This document shows positions 9,776-19,389 of a stretch of 50,759 bases of DNA, piece by piece (position 1 is the first letter of the stretch; every line of letters begins with the position of its first letter). This DNA is from Candidatus Magasanikiibacteriota bacterium (GTDB lineage: Bacteria; Patescibacteriota; Patescibacteriia; Magasanikbacterales; GWA2-37-8), in contig JAHFHX010000008.1 in assembly GCA_023246655.1 (NCBI GenBank), positions 1-50,759 on the forward strand, written 5' to 3'. The translations under genes were made by a program, and so were the position numbers. The notes beneath the pieces were generated by a model, which did no database searches, was not told where the DNA came from, and saw only the letters and a list, made by a program, of their open reading frames with translations.

Positions 9776-10324
9776 ATGCTACGTCGCAATCCAGTAATAA
9801 GCAAACGTCAGTTGGTAGAACGGTATACGTGGCATGTTGCGGTGGCCATAGCGAGTTTTGTTTTTGTTATTTTAGTGGTTAAATTTTTTCTTTTTGATGT
9901 TGGGCGAGTTGATGGTCAATCCATGGAGCCAGCTTTTGTTGATGATAATATCTTTTTTATTAATCGGTGGATATATTTAATACAACCACCCGCTCGCTAC
10001 GATGTGGTGCAAGTAGTAGCACCAGGGAGTAATACCGTTCTATTAAAGCGGATTATTGGTCTCCCGGGTGATGAAATTATCATTAAACGGGGAAAAGTTT
10101 TTTTGAAAACAATCGATAGCGGAGCTCTGATAGAGTTTTCTGAATCATATCTGCCTGCAGGGGTAGTCACTCGGGTGCTAGGGCAAAACCAGCCAACTAT
10201 TTTTAGTATTGGATCACACCAGTATTTTGTATTAGGAGATAACCGCAGCGAGAGCTCTGATTCACGCATCTGGGGACCGGTGGAGCGCTCTCGAATCCTG
10301 GGCAAAGTTATAGGTAAGTGGTAG
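9776..10324 (+). CDS. lepB: Signal peptidase I
   Basis: N-terminal TM, VDGQSMEPAF (catalytic Ser), VLLKRIIGLPGDEI (catalytic Lys), YFVLGDNRSESSDSR. Confidence 0.95.
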   Translation: MLRRNPVISKRQLVERYTWHVAVAIASFVFVILVVKFFLFDVGRVDGQSMEPAFVDDNIFFINRWIYLIQPPARYDVVQVVAPGSNTVLLKRIIGLPGDEIIIKRGKVFLKTIDSGALIEFSESYLPAGVVTRVLGQNQPTIFSIGSHQYFVLGDNRSESSDSRIWGPVERSRILGKVIGKW

Positions 10325-10349
10325 TTTTGTGATTAAAGAATATTTATAG

Positions 10350-10376
10350 TTTAGCTCTATTTAGGATAGAGCTAAA
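10350..10376. terminator. Bidirectional terminator-like hairpin between convergent lepB and the 10372 gene
   Basis: TTTAGCTCTAT-ttagg-ATAGAGCTAAA, 11-bp perfect stem; overlaps the stop codon of the minus-strand gene. Confidence 0.7.
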
Positions 10377-11352
10377 ACGCACTGAGGCGACTGTTCGTAA
10401 CTAGGGGAAGCTGTGGGAAGACGCTGGTGGTTCGGGTGGCAAGATTAACAAAAGAAGTGCTGTGTTTATTGAGTAAAAGCAATTCGCTGTCCGAGAGCCA
10501 ATACCAGGTAGGGTGAAAATGAGAAAAAAGCAGCGTTTTTTGTTTGGTGCTATTGTTTTGAACAATTAGTAGGAACGGTAATGCGACAATAGAAAAAGAT
10601 CGATCGCGTGACCAGCGTTGATTGCGTGATAGTTCCTGTGATGGCGGAGCAGGCGGAAGCTCAAAACGTTCAGTATTAGAAAGAAGTCGTGGTTTTTTTA
10701 TCCAGGGATCATAGGAAAATTGGCGTTGCAACCCGTTCTGTTCGGCAATAATAAGTTCATGATCTTTTACTCCATTCCACCAGGCAAACAGGGAAGAGGT
10801 GGTGTTTTTTAAAATTTCACGGTTGAGATCTTGGCACGGTTCGCCAGCGCGAGAAGTAATTTCCACGATGCACCAAGTTTGAGGAGAGGTGGAAGTTGCT
10901 CCAACAATAAGGGCATATGTATTGAGGCGATTAGGGTTAACTGCGGAAATAATAGGTGGCAGATTTTTTGGGTCAAGGATGGTGCTGCCGCGCGGTGTAA
11001 GCAAGAACAAACGTGATTGATTAAATGTAGAACTGGGAGCAGCGTCTCCTCCTAGGAAAGAGCCAAAGATATATACTGCATCGGAGTTAATAAAGCGCGT
11101 ATTCCAGTGTCCAGCGAGTGGTTCTTCTGCCCCATCCTGCAAGCGGAATATTGAGAGACGTGAGGCAGGAGATGGTTCCGAAATCGCAATGAGCCCGGGG
11201 GCATGTTCCCAATGTAGGAGCGGGAGAAGTACTGGCCGTGGGAGGGCAGTAGTAATAAAAAAAGCCGTTATTCCAACTAAGATAAGACATATCGCGATCA
11301 ATATTATTTTTTTTCGACGTAGCAATGTTAGCTGGTTCCAGATATTTTTCAT
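10372..11352 (-). CDS. Hypothetical membrane-anchored protein with probable beta-propeller-like extracytoplasmic region
   Basis: N-terminal TM (KIILIAICLILVGITAFFI); ATG 11352 preferred over the GTG at 11370 used in the track. Confidence 0.65.
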   Translation of the reverse strand: MKNIWNQLTLLRRKKIILIAICLILVGITAFFITTALPRPVLLPLLHWEHAPGLIAISEPSPASRLSIFRLQDGAEEPLAGHWNTRFINSDAVYIFGSFLGGDAAPSSTFNQSRLFLLTPRGSTILDPKNLPPIISAVNPNRLNTYALIVGATSTSPQTWCIVEITSRAGEPCQDLNREILKNTTSSLFAWWNGVKDHELIIAEQNGLQRQFSYDPWIKKPRLLSNTERFELPPAPPSQELSRNQRWSRDRSFSIVALPFLLIVQNNSTKQKTLLFSHFHPTWYWLSDSELLLLNKHSTSFVNLATRTTSVFPQLPLVTNSRLSAF

Positions 11353-11523
11353 ATGAGTAAAGTTATCCACAAGTGAATTTTTTGTTTTTAGACACCTTTG
11401 CTTATTATACGGTATAATGATATAAATTGGGAAGTATTGATTCCATTATTAAAAAGAAATAAGGGAATTTTTAGAATTAAGTAATAATGCTTAATCCATA
11501 AAAACAGAAAGAGAGGTGAAACT

Positions 11524-11805
11524 ATGCAAGGTTACAATGAAAATTTAAACCATTTTTCAGCTAAAGATTTTAAAATAGCTTTGGTAGTTGTGGGCGGCAT
11601 TGCAGTTTTTGTTTTGTTGACGATTGGACTCCTTAAGAATCGAATACCACAGTTTTCAGGAGCTGCTAGCAAACCAGTATATCCACGTACGGCAGAAGTA
11701 ATTCCAGGAAATACTGCCATGGAAGCTACGGTCCAGGTAAAGGGTACTGAGAAATCGCCAGTGATGCAGGCGACGGTTGAAGTGGTACCTAAGTCTAGGA
11801 AGTAA
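11524..11805 (+). CDS. Small single-pass membrane protein (93 aa)
   Basis: agagaggtgaaact SD region upstream of ATG; one TM (IALVVVGGIAVFVLLTIGLL). Confidence 0.65.
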   Translation: MQGYNENLNHFSAKDFKIALVVVGGIAVFVLLTIGLLKNRIPQFSGAASKPVYPRTAEVIPGNTAMEATVQVKGTEKSPVMQATVEVVPKSRK

Positions 11806-11835
11806 AAAGCGTTAACTCATCGGTACAGTGAAGTT

Positions 11836-13149
11836 ATGAGGGGAAAAGTAAAAAATTCTTGGGGTTTCAACCTGATTATACCAATTGCTATAGTGGTAGG
11901 GTTCTTTATATTTTTGTTTCAGCCCAGACAGGCATACGCCTTTGGATTATCGCCAGGAGTCATTACCGTTGAGAACATGGGGCGGAACATGAAAACGGAA
12001 CGTCATTTTATCCTGGTGCGCCGCAATCCTTCCCAAACTGATTATTTTCGTGTGACTGTTTCTGGAGAAGGCGCCCGGTATATTGAGCTCACTAACAATG
12101 GGGTTGCTGAGTTGCCACAGGGCCAAACCGAGGCCAATTATTTTTTTATAATTAATTCGGCCAAGGCAGCGAACGGTACCTATGAGGCAGTTGTTCAATT
12201 TCTCCCCGACGATACCGTTGGGGCTGGAGGCGCCGGCAAGCAAAATACGCAAGCCACCCAGGGGTTGTCTTTTAAGGTCGGTGCAGCCGGGAAAGTACGA
12301 TTTACGGTAACCGATCAAGAAATAAAAACCTTTACCATTGATAATGTATTTCTTCAGGATTCAGAAGTTGGTATGCCAGTTGGGATTCGTTTTCGTCTGG
12401 CCAATACCGGGAATGTTGATGTGCATCCTGACCTTATTACCTTGGAGATGGTAGAGGATTCGGATCCAACTTATGTGGTAACTGGCACCATCAGTGGCAT
12501 TGATCTTCCGCTGGTAGCACCCCTTGAAACCAAAGAAATTACTTCGGTCTTTAAACAAACTTTTGAACAGGGGGCGTATCGTGGGACGGTGCGTTTTGTG
12601 GCTGACGGGAAAACAATTTTCACGCGGGATAATTTTCGTTTGCAAATTTTTCCCCTTGGTAGTTTGGCTCAGCAGCTGGAATTAGCCGATGTTAGGCTCA
12701 ATGGTGAAACGTTTGCACCCAACGATTTAGTCAAATTTGATGTTATTGCACGTAATAGTGGTGCGGCTTTGGTGAATGCTCATGTGGTGGTAGAAATAAG
12801 TCGTGATGAGAAGCTTTTAGAGTTGTTACGTTCCGATAAAGTTACGATTGTTAAAGGCGATACAACTCAATTTACATTAACGTATCGTCAAACTGAGGAA
12901 GGCACCTATCAAGCGCGAGTATACGCAGAGTATGGGGCCAAAAAAACTAGCATCCAAGAGCGTACCTTTGTTGTTCGTGTCCCTGGTTGGGCAGGGCGCA
13001 TTGGGCGTTGGTTTGTAGTCATTCTCGGTGCTCTTTTAATCACCGGTATAATTCTCGTTGTAGTAGGTCGATTCCTTATCGCAAAAGGACGCAGTTCTTC
13101 ACCAGGTCCAACTGGGTCCGTGCCGGGTGATCCTCCGAGCTTGAAATAA
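11836..13149 (+). CDS. Secreted Ig-like/CARDB-like beta-sandwich protein with signal peptide and C-terminal TM
   Basis: N-terminal hydrophobic segment; C-terminal WFVVILGALLITGIILVVVGRFLIAKGR; repeated beta-sandwich-like sections (VGMPVGIRFRLANTGNVDVHP; APNDLVKFDVIARNSGAALVNAHV). Confidence 0.75.
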   Translation: MRGKVKNSWGFNLIIPIAIVVGFFIFLFQPRQAYAFGLSPGVITVENMGRNMKTERHFILVRRNPSQTDYFRVTVSGEGARYIELTNNGVAELPQGQTEANYFFIINSAKAANGTYEAVVQFLPDDTVGAGGAGKQNTQATQGLSFKVGAAGKVRFTVTDQEIKTFTIDNVFLQDSEVGMPVGIRFRLANTGNVDVHPDLITLEMVEDSDPTYVVTGTISGIDLPLVAPLETKEITSVFKQTFEQGAYRGTVRFVADGKTIFTRDNFRLQIFPLGSLAQQLELADVRLNGETFAPNDLVKFDVIARNSGAALVNAHVVVEISRDEKLLELLRSDKVTIVKGDTTQFTLTYRQTEEGTYQARVYAEYGAKKTSIQERTFVVRVPGWAGRIGRWFVVILGALLITGIILVVVGRFLIAKGRSSSPGPTGSVPGDPPSLK

Positions 13150-13185
13150 TATAATTAATTTGGTAAAGTATTCAAAGGTCTTAGG

Positions 13186-13206
13186 GTAGGGGGTCCTACT
13201 TTTTTT
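13186..13206 (+). terminator. Rho-independent terminator
   Basis: GTAGG-gggt-CCTAC followed by TTTTTTT. Confidence 0.7.
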
Positions 13207-13230
13207 AAATTTAATCTAAAATAATCATAT

Positions 13231-14208
13231 ATGGAAGAAACAAGAAAAGTTCATCTAATGTATGGAGGGTTATTGTTCTTAGCCGCTCTCATTACATTGG
13301 TGGCTTATATATCATTTCGTTCCCGAGCGGATAGCAATACCAGTTTGAGCACCTCAGCGAGTGTAGGCAACTCTGCCCCTACGCTCGGTACCGTGTATGT
13401 TAATACTACTGGCTCTACTAACTCGCAAACCGATCCTATTACGCCTGCGGACGGCACTACCAAGACCGTCTATGTAAACGGTACATACACCGACCTTAAT
13501 GGTTGTCGTGAAGTGGCGTCCAGTACCTTAGGAGGAGTAAAAGCAGCCTTCTATCGTAGTGGGGCATCAGGCGGGTTCAATTGTTCCGCTGATAACAATA
13601 ATTGCTATCAGGTTGCAACCAGTACGTGCGTAATTAGCGGTTGTGATTCATCTAGTGATACCGACGCGAGTTATTCTTGCACTTTAAGTTTGCAATATTA
13701 CGCCGATCGCACTGATGGTAGCCCCTATACTGCCCAAACCTGGGTAGGTAATGTACGGGTAATGGATCAGAGTTTAGATAATAATAGTGACAGTTCAACT
13801 GCTCCAGAAGTTGCCACCCTCTTGGCTCTGGATATTCCAAGTTCGTTGAACTTTGGCAGTTTGTCCGTGGGCGCACTATCAAGTATTAATACCGTTTCTC
13901 CCTTTATAAATAATGGGAATGCCACCACCCTGCAGCCTGAATTAAACGCTACTGCCGCCAGTTTTGTGTGTACTACCGGGACCATTGCCATTGGCAACCT
14001 CATGTATTCATCATCCAGTGTTTTTGCAGCTACTAATACCATGACAACCGGCCAAGTAGAAGCAACTTTAAACTTGCATGCCTATACGGTTGCAGATGCT
14101 GCAAACTATCCTGGTACTACCAGCACCTACTGGCGTTTACAAATGCCAGCAGCGGGTGGGTATGCAGGTACCTGTACTGCTACGGTAACGGCTGTGGCGA
14201 CCGAATAA
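13231..14208 (+). CDS. Secreted Cys-rich protein, tandem paralog A
   Basis: Single N-terminal TM; shares TVYVNGTY, NNCY, LQYYADRTD, CTTGT and TSTYWRLQMP with 14359..15312. Confidence 0.75.
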   Translation: MEETRKVHLMYGGLLFLAALITLVAYISFRSRADSNTSLSTSASVGNSAPTLGTVYVNTTGSTNSQTDPITPADGTTKTVYVNGTYTDLNGCREVASSTLGGVKAAFYRSGASGGFNCSADNNNCYQVATSTCVISGCDSSSDTDASYSCTLSLQYYADRTDGSPYTAQTWVGNVRVMDQSLDNNSDSSTAPEVATLLALDIPSSLNFGSLSVGALSSINTVSPFINNGNATTLQPELNATAASFVCTTGTIAIGNLMYSSSSVFAATNTMTTGQVEATLNLHAYTVADAANYPGTTSTYWRLQMPAAGGYAGTCTATVTAVATE

Positions 14209-14231
14209 TGATTGGTAAACTCTTTAAAGAT

Positions 14232-14262
14232 AAAAGTCTACTCTTCGCCGGGTAGACTTTTT
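14232..14262 (+). terminator. Rho-independent terminator between the two paralogs
   Basis: AAAAGTCTAC-tcttcgccgg-GTAGACTTTTT. Confidence 0.75.
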
Positions 14263-14358
14263 ATATTGATTGGCCTCGTTTTTAAGTATCTAGCAAAAAT
14301 GAGCTTTAAAATTTTTATGTTTTTGGTATACTATATATACTAAGTTTATCAGGTAATT

Positions 14359-15312
14359 ATGTCGCGTATCTTTGCTATACACCATCGTTTCATAGTTAAA
14401 AGCAGTTTTTTATTAATCATCGTCAGTGCGGCAGGAGGGTGGTTGTATTTTTTCCCAGAGAATAGTCGCGCTAACAGCGCTCCGTTGGTTACCGCGGTGC
14501 ATATTAATACGGTGTCGGCCGACTCTTCCCAAGATCAATCACCAATTATTCCGGTAGAAGGTACTACGCGCACCGTATATATTAATGGCACCTATCAAGA
14601 TGATGATGGTTGTACTGATGTTTCGGGGAGCAGCAACCCATTATCGGCAGTTTTTTACCGCACCGATATCATTGGAGGGGGTGATTGTACCGCGGACAGC
14701 AATAATTGCTACCGGCTAGCAGCTAACAATTGTTCAATTCTTGATTGTTCCTCTCCCAGTTCAACCATAGCTTCATTTTCTTGTTCATTCCCTTTGCAAT
14801 ATTATGCAGACCGAACAGATAGTGGCGCAAATGGCGCCACCGATTGGACAGCCGCGGTTACAGCTACCGACCAAGCAAGCGCCACCGGAATGCTTACTAA
14901 TAGCACCGAAGTGGCTTCGTTGGTAAGTCTGGACGTTCCCGCAACTTTGGAATTTGGGACATTGGCAATTAATGCCATATCAGCAGAACAAACCTTAGTA
15001 TTTACCAATTGGGGGAATCAAACTATTGATGGTTTGGTGAGCGCGGCAAATTTTACTTGTACCACCGGCACATTCCCATCCAATGCAATTATTTTTTCAC
15101 CCTATAGCGGGTCCTCATTCAGCAGTACCAGCGCTAGCACGTCACCAGTAACCTTTTCTTTTAATTTGGCGCCACTACATAATTCACCAGCTGCATCTGG
15201 TATCACATCGACGTATTGGAAGCTTGCCATGCCAGTCCCTGATAATGTAGGGGTGTTTGGATATGCCGGTTCGTGTTCAACCGTCACCACCGTTGTGGCT
15301 ACGGGGGTTTAA
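14359..15312 (+). CDS. Secreted Cys-rich protein, tandem paralog B
   Basis: N-terminal hydrophobic segment; TVYINGTY, NNCY, LQYYADRTD, CTTGT, TSTYWKLAMP as in paralog A. Confidence 0.75.
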   Translation: MSRIFAIHHRFIVKSSFLLIIVSAAGGWLYFFPENSRANSAPLVTAVHINTVSADSSQDQSPIIPVEGTTRTVYINGTYQDDDGCTDVSGSSNPLSAVFYRTDIIGGGDCTADSNNCYRLAANNCSILDCSSPSSTIASFSCSFPLQYYADRTDSGANGATDWTAAVTATDQASATGMLTNSTEVASLVSLDVPATLEFGTLAINAISAEQTLVFTNWGNQTIDGLVSAANFTCTTGTFPSNAIIFSPYSGSSFSSTSASTSPVTFSFNLAPLHNSPAASGITSTYWKLAMPVPDNVGVFGYAGSCSTVTTVVATGV

Positions 15313-15340
15313 ATTGAGAAAAACGTATTAATGTAAAGGT

Positions 15341-16483
15341 TTATTTTCGTGCTGTCTGTATCAGTTCTTTTATTTTTTCTTCCGTCTCTTGTAGATTCGT
15401 GTTCTCCATTATAAATGACGCTTGTCGTTTAGTGCCAGCTGGGTTGAAAGCTTTTAGAAGTTTTAGAGCGTCAAAATTTTTATTTACGGTTAACAGCCCG
15501 TGGATCTTTTTTGTATCCTTGTCATTATATTCGTAGAGAATAAGTATTAAGTGAGCCTCGGGGGCAGTACTCAAGAGTTCGTCCACCATCCCATGCAAAT
15601 CCTCTGGAGTTGCACCAGAGCGTACAAAATCATCACGCGTCAGGGTGGTGCACACTAGCCCCAGCGCTGGATCGGTCTGGAGATGAGTAAGTGCGTGCCC
15701 CCAAAGTTTTAGTGCTGATACTGAACGCGTGCGATATAAATGTTGAATAATTTTTTCGCGATCGGCACCGCGTTCAACCAGTTCCCCTGCGGCCGCGAGT
15801 GTTTGCGGGGCCAGGTGCGGTTGTTTAAAACTCTTGGTGGCAATGGTCATCCCGGTTAGCAGTATCGTTGCTAATTCAGCGTCAATTACCATGCTGGGGA
15901 TATTCTTACAATAGCCATAGATAATTTCGGCGACCGATGTTGTTGTAAGGTCAACAAGATTAATGTGGCCGTACCGTTCGTTGTCTGCCTGGTGGTCGAT
16001 ATTAATAATTGGTGTTTTATAGAACAGATCAGTGTTGTTAAAAAAAATATCACCCAATGATTCAAGATCGGGAACACCAACTGTAATAATGAGGTCATAT
16101 TTGAATGTGGTTTGAGCAGTGCGTAATTCTTGCCGCGTAATGGCGCCATGTTTAGGAGTAAGATAGATGGAAAGCCAGTTGTCTTTCACGTCGTAGCTCA
16201 AGGTATCTATTGGGGCTTTGGAGACGTCAACTTTTAGAATGAATTTTTGGAGATGAGTGAGTTCGGGTTGAATAGTTTCGCTGCCGGGTAAGAATCTAAG
16301 ATTTTTTGGTAACACAAAATCACTGCAGGCAATATCAACTTGCTTGTGTTCTTTTGTTAAGAAGCGCTTAAGAGCTAAGGCCCCTGCCAGTGCATCCCCC
16401 TGCTCTGAGGAATTAAACATCAGCAAAATATATTTGCTTTCCTCAAGCGTTTTGGTGAGTTGTTGAAAGTCGTTTAAAGCCAT
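15341..16483 (-). CDS. DHH-family (NrnA-like) phosphoesterase homolog with degenerate metal-binding motifs
   Basis: INIDHQADNERYGHINLVDLTTTSVAEIIY matches the DHH motif III region; motif I region reads FNSSEQGDALAGALALKRFL. ATG 16483 preferred over TTG 16561. Confidence 0.7.
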   Translation of the reverse strand: MALNDFQQLTKTLEESKYILLMFNSSEQGDALAGALALKRFLTKEHKQVDIACSDFVLPKNLRFLPGSETIQPELTHLQKFILKVDVSKAPIDTLSYDVKDNWLSIYLTPKHGAITRQELRTAQTTFKYDLIITVGVPDLESLGDIFFNNTDLFYKTPIINIDHQADNERYGHINLVDLTTTSVAEIIYGYCKNIPSMVIDAELATILLTGMTIATKSFKQPHLAPQTLAAAGELVERGADREKIIQHLYRTRSVSALKLWGHALTHLQTDPALGLVCTTLTRDDFVRSGATPEDLHGMVDELLSTAPEAHLILILYEYNDKDTKKIHGLLTVNKNFDALKLLKAFNPAGTKRQASFIMENTNLQETEEKIKELIQTARK

Positions 16484-16704
16484 AAGAACGGAACTGCTGA
16501 TCTTATCAATTTTAGGCTGTGTTGTCAATAATAATGGGGTATCGTACCCTGTGGATAACAAAAAGGCAATAAATACTAGGGTATTTTCTGCGCATGCTCG
16601 GAAATGAAAAATTATTTTTATTTTTTCGCTTTAGTTGAAAATAAGCCAAAATTTGATATTTTTAGCGACTTTTAGTATAATGATAAAGATTTTTTAAGAA
16701 CCTT

Positions 16705-19386
16705 ATGGTTCAAGAATTGCCTAAAGCCTACGAACCTCAAAAATACGAAGATGACATCTATCGCCATTGGGAAGCGAGCGGATTTTTTAATCCTGATAAT
16801 GTAAGGGGCGAGCCGTATTCAATAATGATGCCACCACCGAATGTGACCGGAGTTTTACATTTGGGCCATGCATTGGAGAATGCGTTAATGGATACAATGG
16901 TGCGGTATCAACGGATGCAAGGAAAGAAGGTGCTTCTGCTTCCGGGTACCGATCATGCAGCGGTAGCAACACAAGCTAAAGTAGAAAAAATGTTAATGCA
17001 GGAAGGGCTTAAAAATCCACGACAAGAGTTGGGGCGTGAAGAATTGGTGCGCCGGATTCGAGCATTTGCTGAGGAATCGAAAACAACTATTGTCAGTCAA
17101 ATTCGTAAAATGGGAACGAGTTGTGATTGGTCGCGACTGGCGTATACGTTTGATGAAGCTCGTAACCGGGCAGTGAACGAAATGTTCGTGCGCATGTATC
17201 AGGATGGGCTCATTTATCGTGGTTATCGGGTAGTGAATTGGTCGGTGAAGGGTCAATCAACCTGTTCCGACGACGAACTAGTACACGTAGAACGGCCAGC
17301 AAAATTATATACCTTCAAATATAGCAAGGATTTTCCTATTCCTATTGCTTCTACCCGACCAGAAACAAAACTGGGGGATACGGCCGTGGCCGTAAATCCG
17401 AATGATAAACGTTATGAAAAATATATTGGAAAAATTTTTAAAGTAGATGTAGGAGCCGCACAACCGTTAGACATAAAAATTATTGCAGATGAAAATGTTG
17501 ATCCCCATTTTGGGACGGGGGCACTGGGTGTTACTCCGGCGCATAGCGCGGTTGATTTTGAGATGTATGAAAAGCAAAAGGCTCAGGGTGATGCTATTGG
17601 TCTTATTTCTGTTATTGGTTCCGATGGTCGGATGACCGAAGCGGCGGGGGAAGCCTATGTGGGGCTTACCGTGGAAGAAGCTCGTCAAAAATTTGTTGTG
17701 TGGCTTAGGCAGGAAGGGCTTTTGGAGAAAGAAGAGGATATTATGCAAAATGTTGGGACCTCGGATCGGTTTGGTGATGTGGTGGAGGCCTTGCCGCTCA
17801 CGCAATGGTTTGTGAATGTTGCCAAAGAAATTCCAGGCCGTGGCAAAAGTTTAAAAGACTTAATGCGTGAGGCAGTAGCTATCGGTCATCATGGTGACCA
17901 CGCCCAGAAAATTACTATTCTTCCAGAACGTTTTGAAAAAATTTATTTTAATTGGATTGAGCATTTACGCGATTGGTGCATTTCTCGGCAAGTGTGGTGG
18001 GGTCATCGGATTCCTGTTTATTATTGTAAACAGCAGAATCAAGCCTGCGGTGAGCCGATTGTTAGTAAACAAAACGTTGTCAATTGTCCCAATTGTGGAG
18101 AAGCGGTAGAACAGGACCCCGATACTCTGGATACGTGGTTTTCGTCGGGCCTTTGGACATTCTCTACGTTGGGCTGGCCAGAGCAAACCAAAGATCTGCA
18201 AATGTTTCATCCGGCTGCCTGGATACAAATGGGGTATGAAATAATTTTTTTCTGGATGGCACGGATGATTCTCATGAGTACCTACGTTCTTGACCAAATT
18301 CCGTTCCACCATGTGTATATCCACGGAATTCTTCGAGATGAGTCGGGTAAGAAATTTTCTAAATCTGCCGGCAACAATATTAACCCGCTCGATGTTATTG
18401 CTGAATTTGGCACCGATGCTTTACGGTGGAGCGTGCTCAGTGGCATTGCTCCGGGTAATGATTCTAAATTTTATGAAGAGAAAATTGAAGGAGCGCGGAA
18501 TTTGGTTAATAAATTGTGGAACATGGCGCGATTCATGTTACTCCAGATTGATAGTAAAAACCAGGGGACCGAGCGACCGGAACCAAAAACGTTAGCTGAT
18601 AAATGGATTTTAGTTCGGTTGAATAAAATTATTAATTCAACAACCGAGAATTTAGAAAGATTTAATTTTTCCTATGCCGGCGAACAGCTCCGCGATTTTA
18701 CGTGGAGTGATTTGGCGGATTGGTATTTGGAAGTTGCTAAAATTGAGGGCGATAAATCAGCAATGTTGAACTACGTTCTCACTATCATTCTCAAACTCTG
18801 GCACCCGTACATGCCGTTTGTAACGGAGGCGTTGTGGCAAGAGATCTACGGACACGATATACTACTTATGGTAGAGCGCTGGCCAAGCCCTACGGTTCTT
18901 CCGAATGAATGTGAGGAATCATTGTCTCAATTTGAATTAGTCAAAAATATTATCACCGGCATTCGCTCACTCCGGTCGGAGTATCGCATTGATCCAGCCG
19001 TTAAACTGTCTGCGACAATTGTTACCAGTACAGACTGGAAATTGTGGGAGGATCACGAGTCACTTATCAGTGGCCTGGCGAGGTTAAATCATTTTCGTGT
19101 TATGAACGAGTTTATCAAAACATCCACGATGGTTGGTTTTGTGGAGGGAGGGGTTGAAGTCTACATTGATCTTGGCGGAGTGGTAGATTTGAACAAAGAA
19201 ACCGAACGATTGCAAAAGGAAATAACAGCAATACAGCAATATACCAACAGCTTAGAACAAAAGCTGGCAAATCAAGATTTTATAGCGCGCGCGCCAGAGG
19301 CAGTGGTGAAGGGGGAAAAGAAGAAATTATTAGAAAGTCAGGAAAAAATTATTAAACTGCGTCAGCAATTACAACAAATTATATAA
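16705..19386 (+). CDS. valS: Valyl-tRNA synthetase
   Basis: MMPPPNVTGVLHLGHAL, KFSKSAGN, DTWFSSGLWTFSTLGWP, ISRQVWWGHRIPVYYC. Confidence 0.98.
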   Translation: MVQELPKAYEPQKYEDDIYRHWEASGFFNPDNVRGEPYSIMMPPPNVTGVLHLGHALENALMDTMVRYQRMQGKKVLLLPGTDHAAVATQAKVEKMLMQEGLKNPRQELGREELVRRIRAFAEESKTTIVSQIRKMGTSCDWSRLAYTFDEARNRAVNEMFVRMYQDGLIYRGYRVVNWSVKGQSTCSDDELVHVERPAKLYTFKYSKDFPIPIASTRPETKLGDTAVAVNPNDKRYEKYIGKIFKVDVGAAQPLDIKIIADENVDPHFGTGALGVTPAHSAVDFEMYEKQKAQGDAIGLISVIGSDGRMTEAAGEAYVGLTVEEARQKFVVWLRQEGLLEKEEDIMQNVGTSDRFGDVVEALPLTQWFVNVAKEIPGRGKSLKDLMREAVAIGHHGDHAQKITILPERFEKIYFNWIEHLRDWCISRQVWWGHRIPVYYCKQQNQACGEPIVSKQNVVNCPNCGEAVEQDPDTLDTWFSSGLWTFSTLGWPEQTKDLQMFHPAAWIQMGYEIIFFWMARMILMSTYVLDQIPFHHVYIHGILRDESGKKFSKSAGNNINPLDVIAEFGTDALRWSVLSGIAPGNDSKFYEEKIEGARNLVNKLWNMARFMLLQIDSKNQGTERPEPKTLADKWILVRLNKIINSTTENLERFNFSYAGEQLRDFTWSDLADWYLEVAKIEGDKSAMLNYVLTIILKLWHPYMPFVTEALWQEIYGHDILLMVERWPSPTVLPNECEESLSQFELVKNIITGIRSLRSEYRIDPAVKLSATIVTSTDWKLWEDHESLISGLARLNHFRVMNEFIKTSTMVGFVEGGVEVYIDLGGVVDLNKETERLQKEITAIQQYTNSLEQKLANQDFIARAPEAVVKGEKKKLLESQEKIIKLRQQLQQII

Positions 19387-19389
19387 CGT

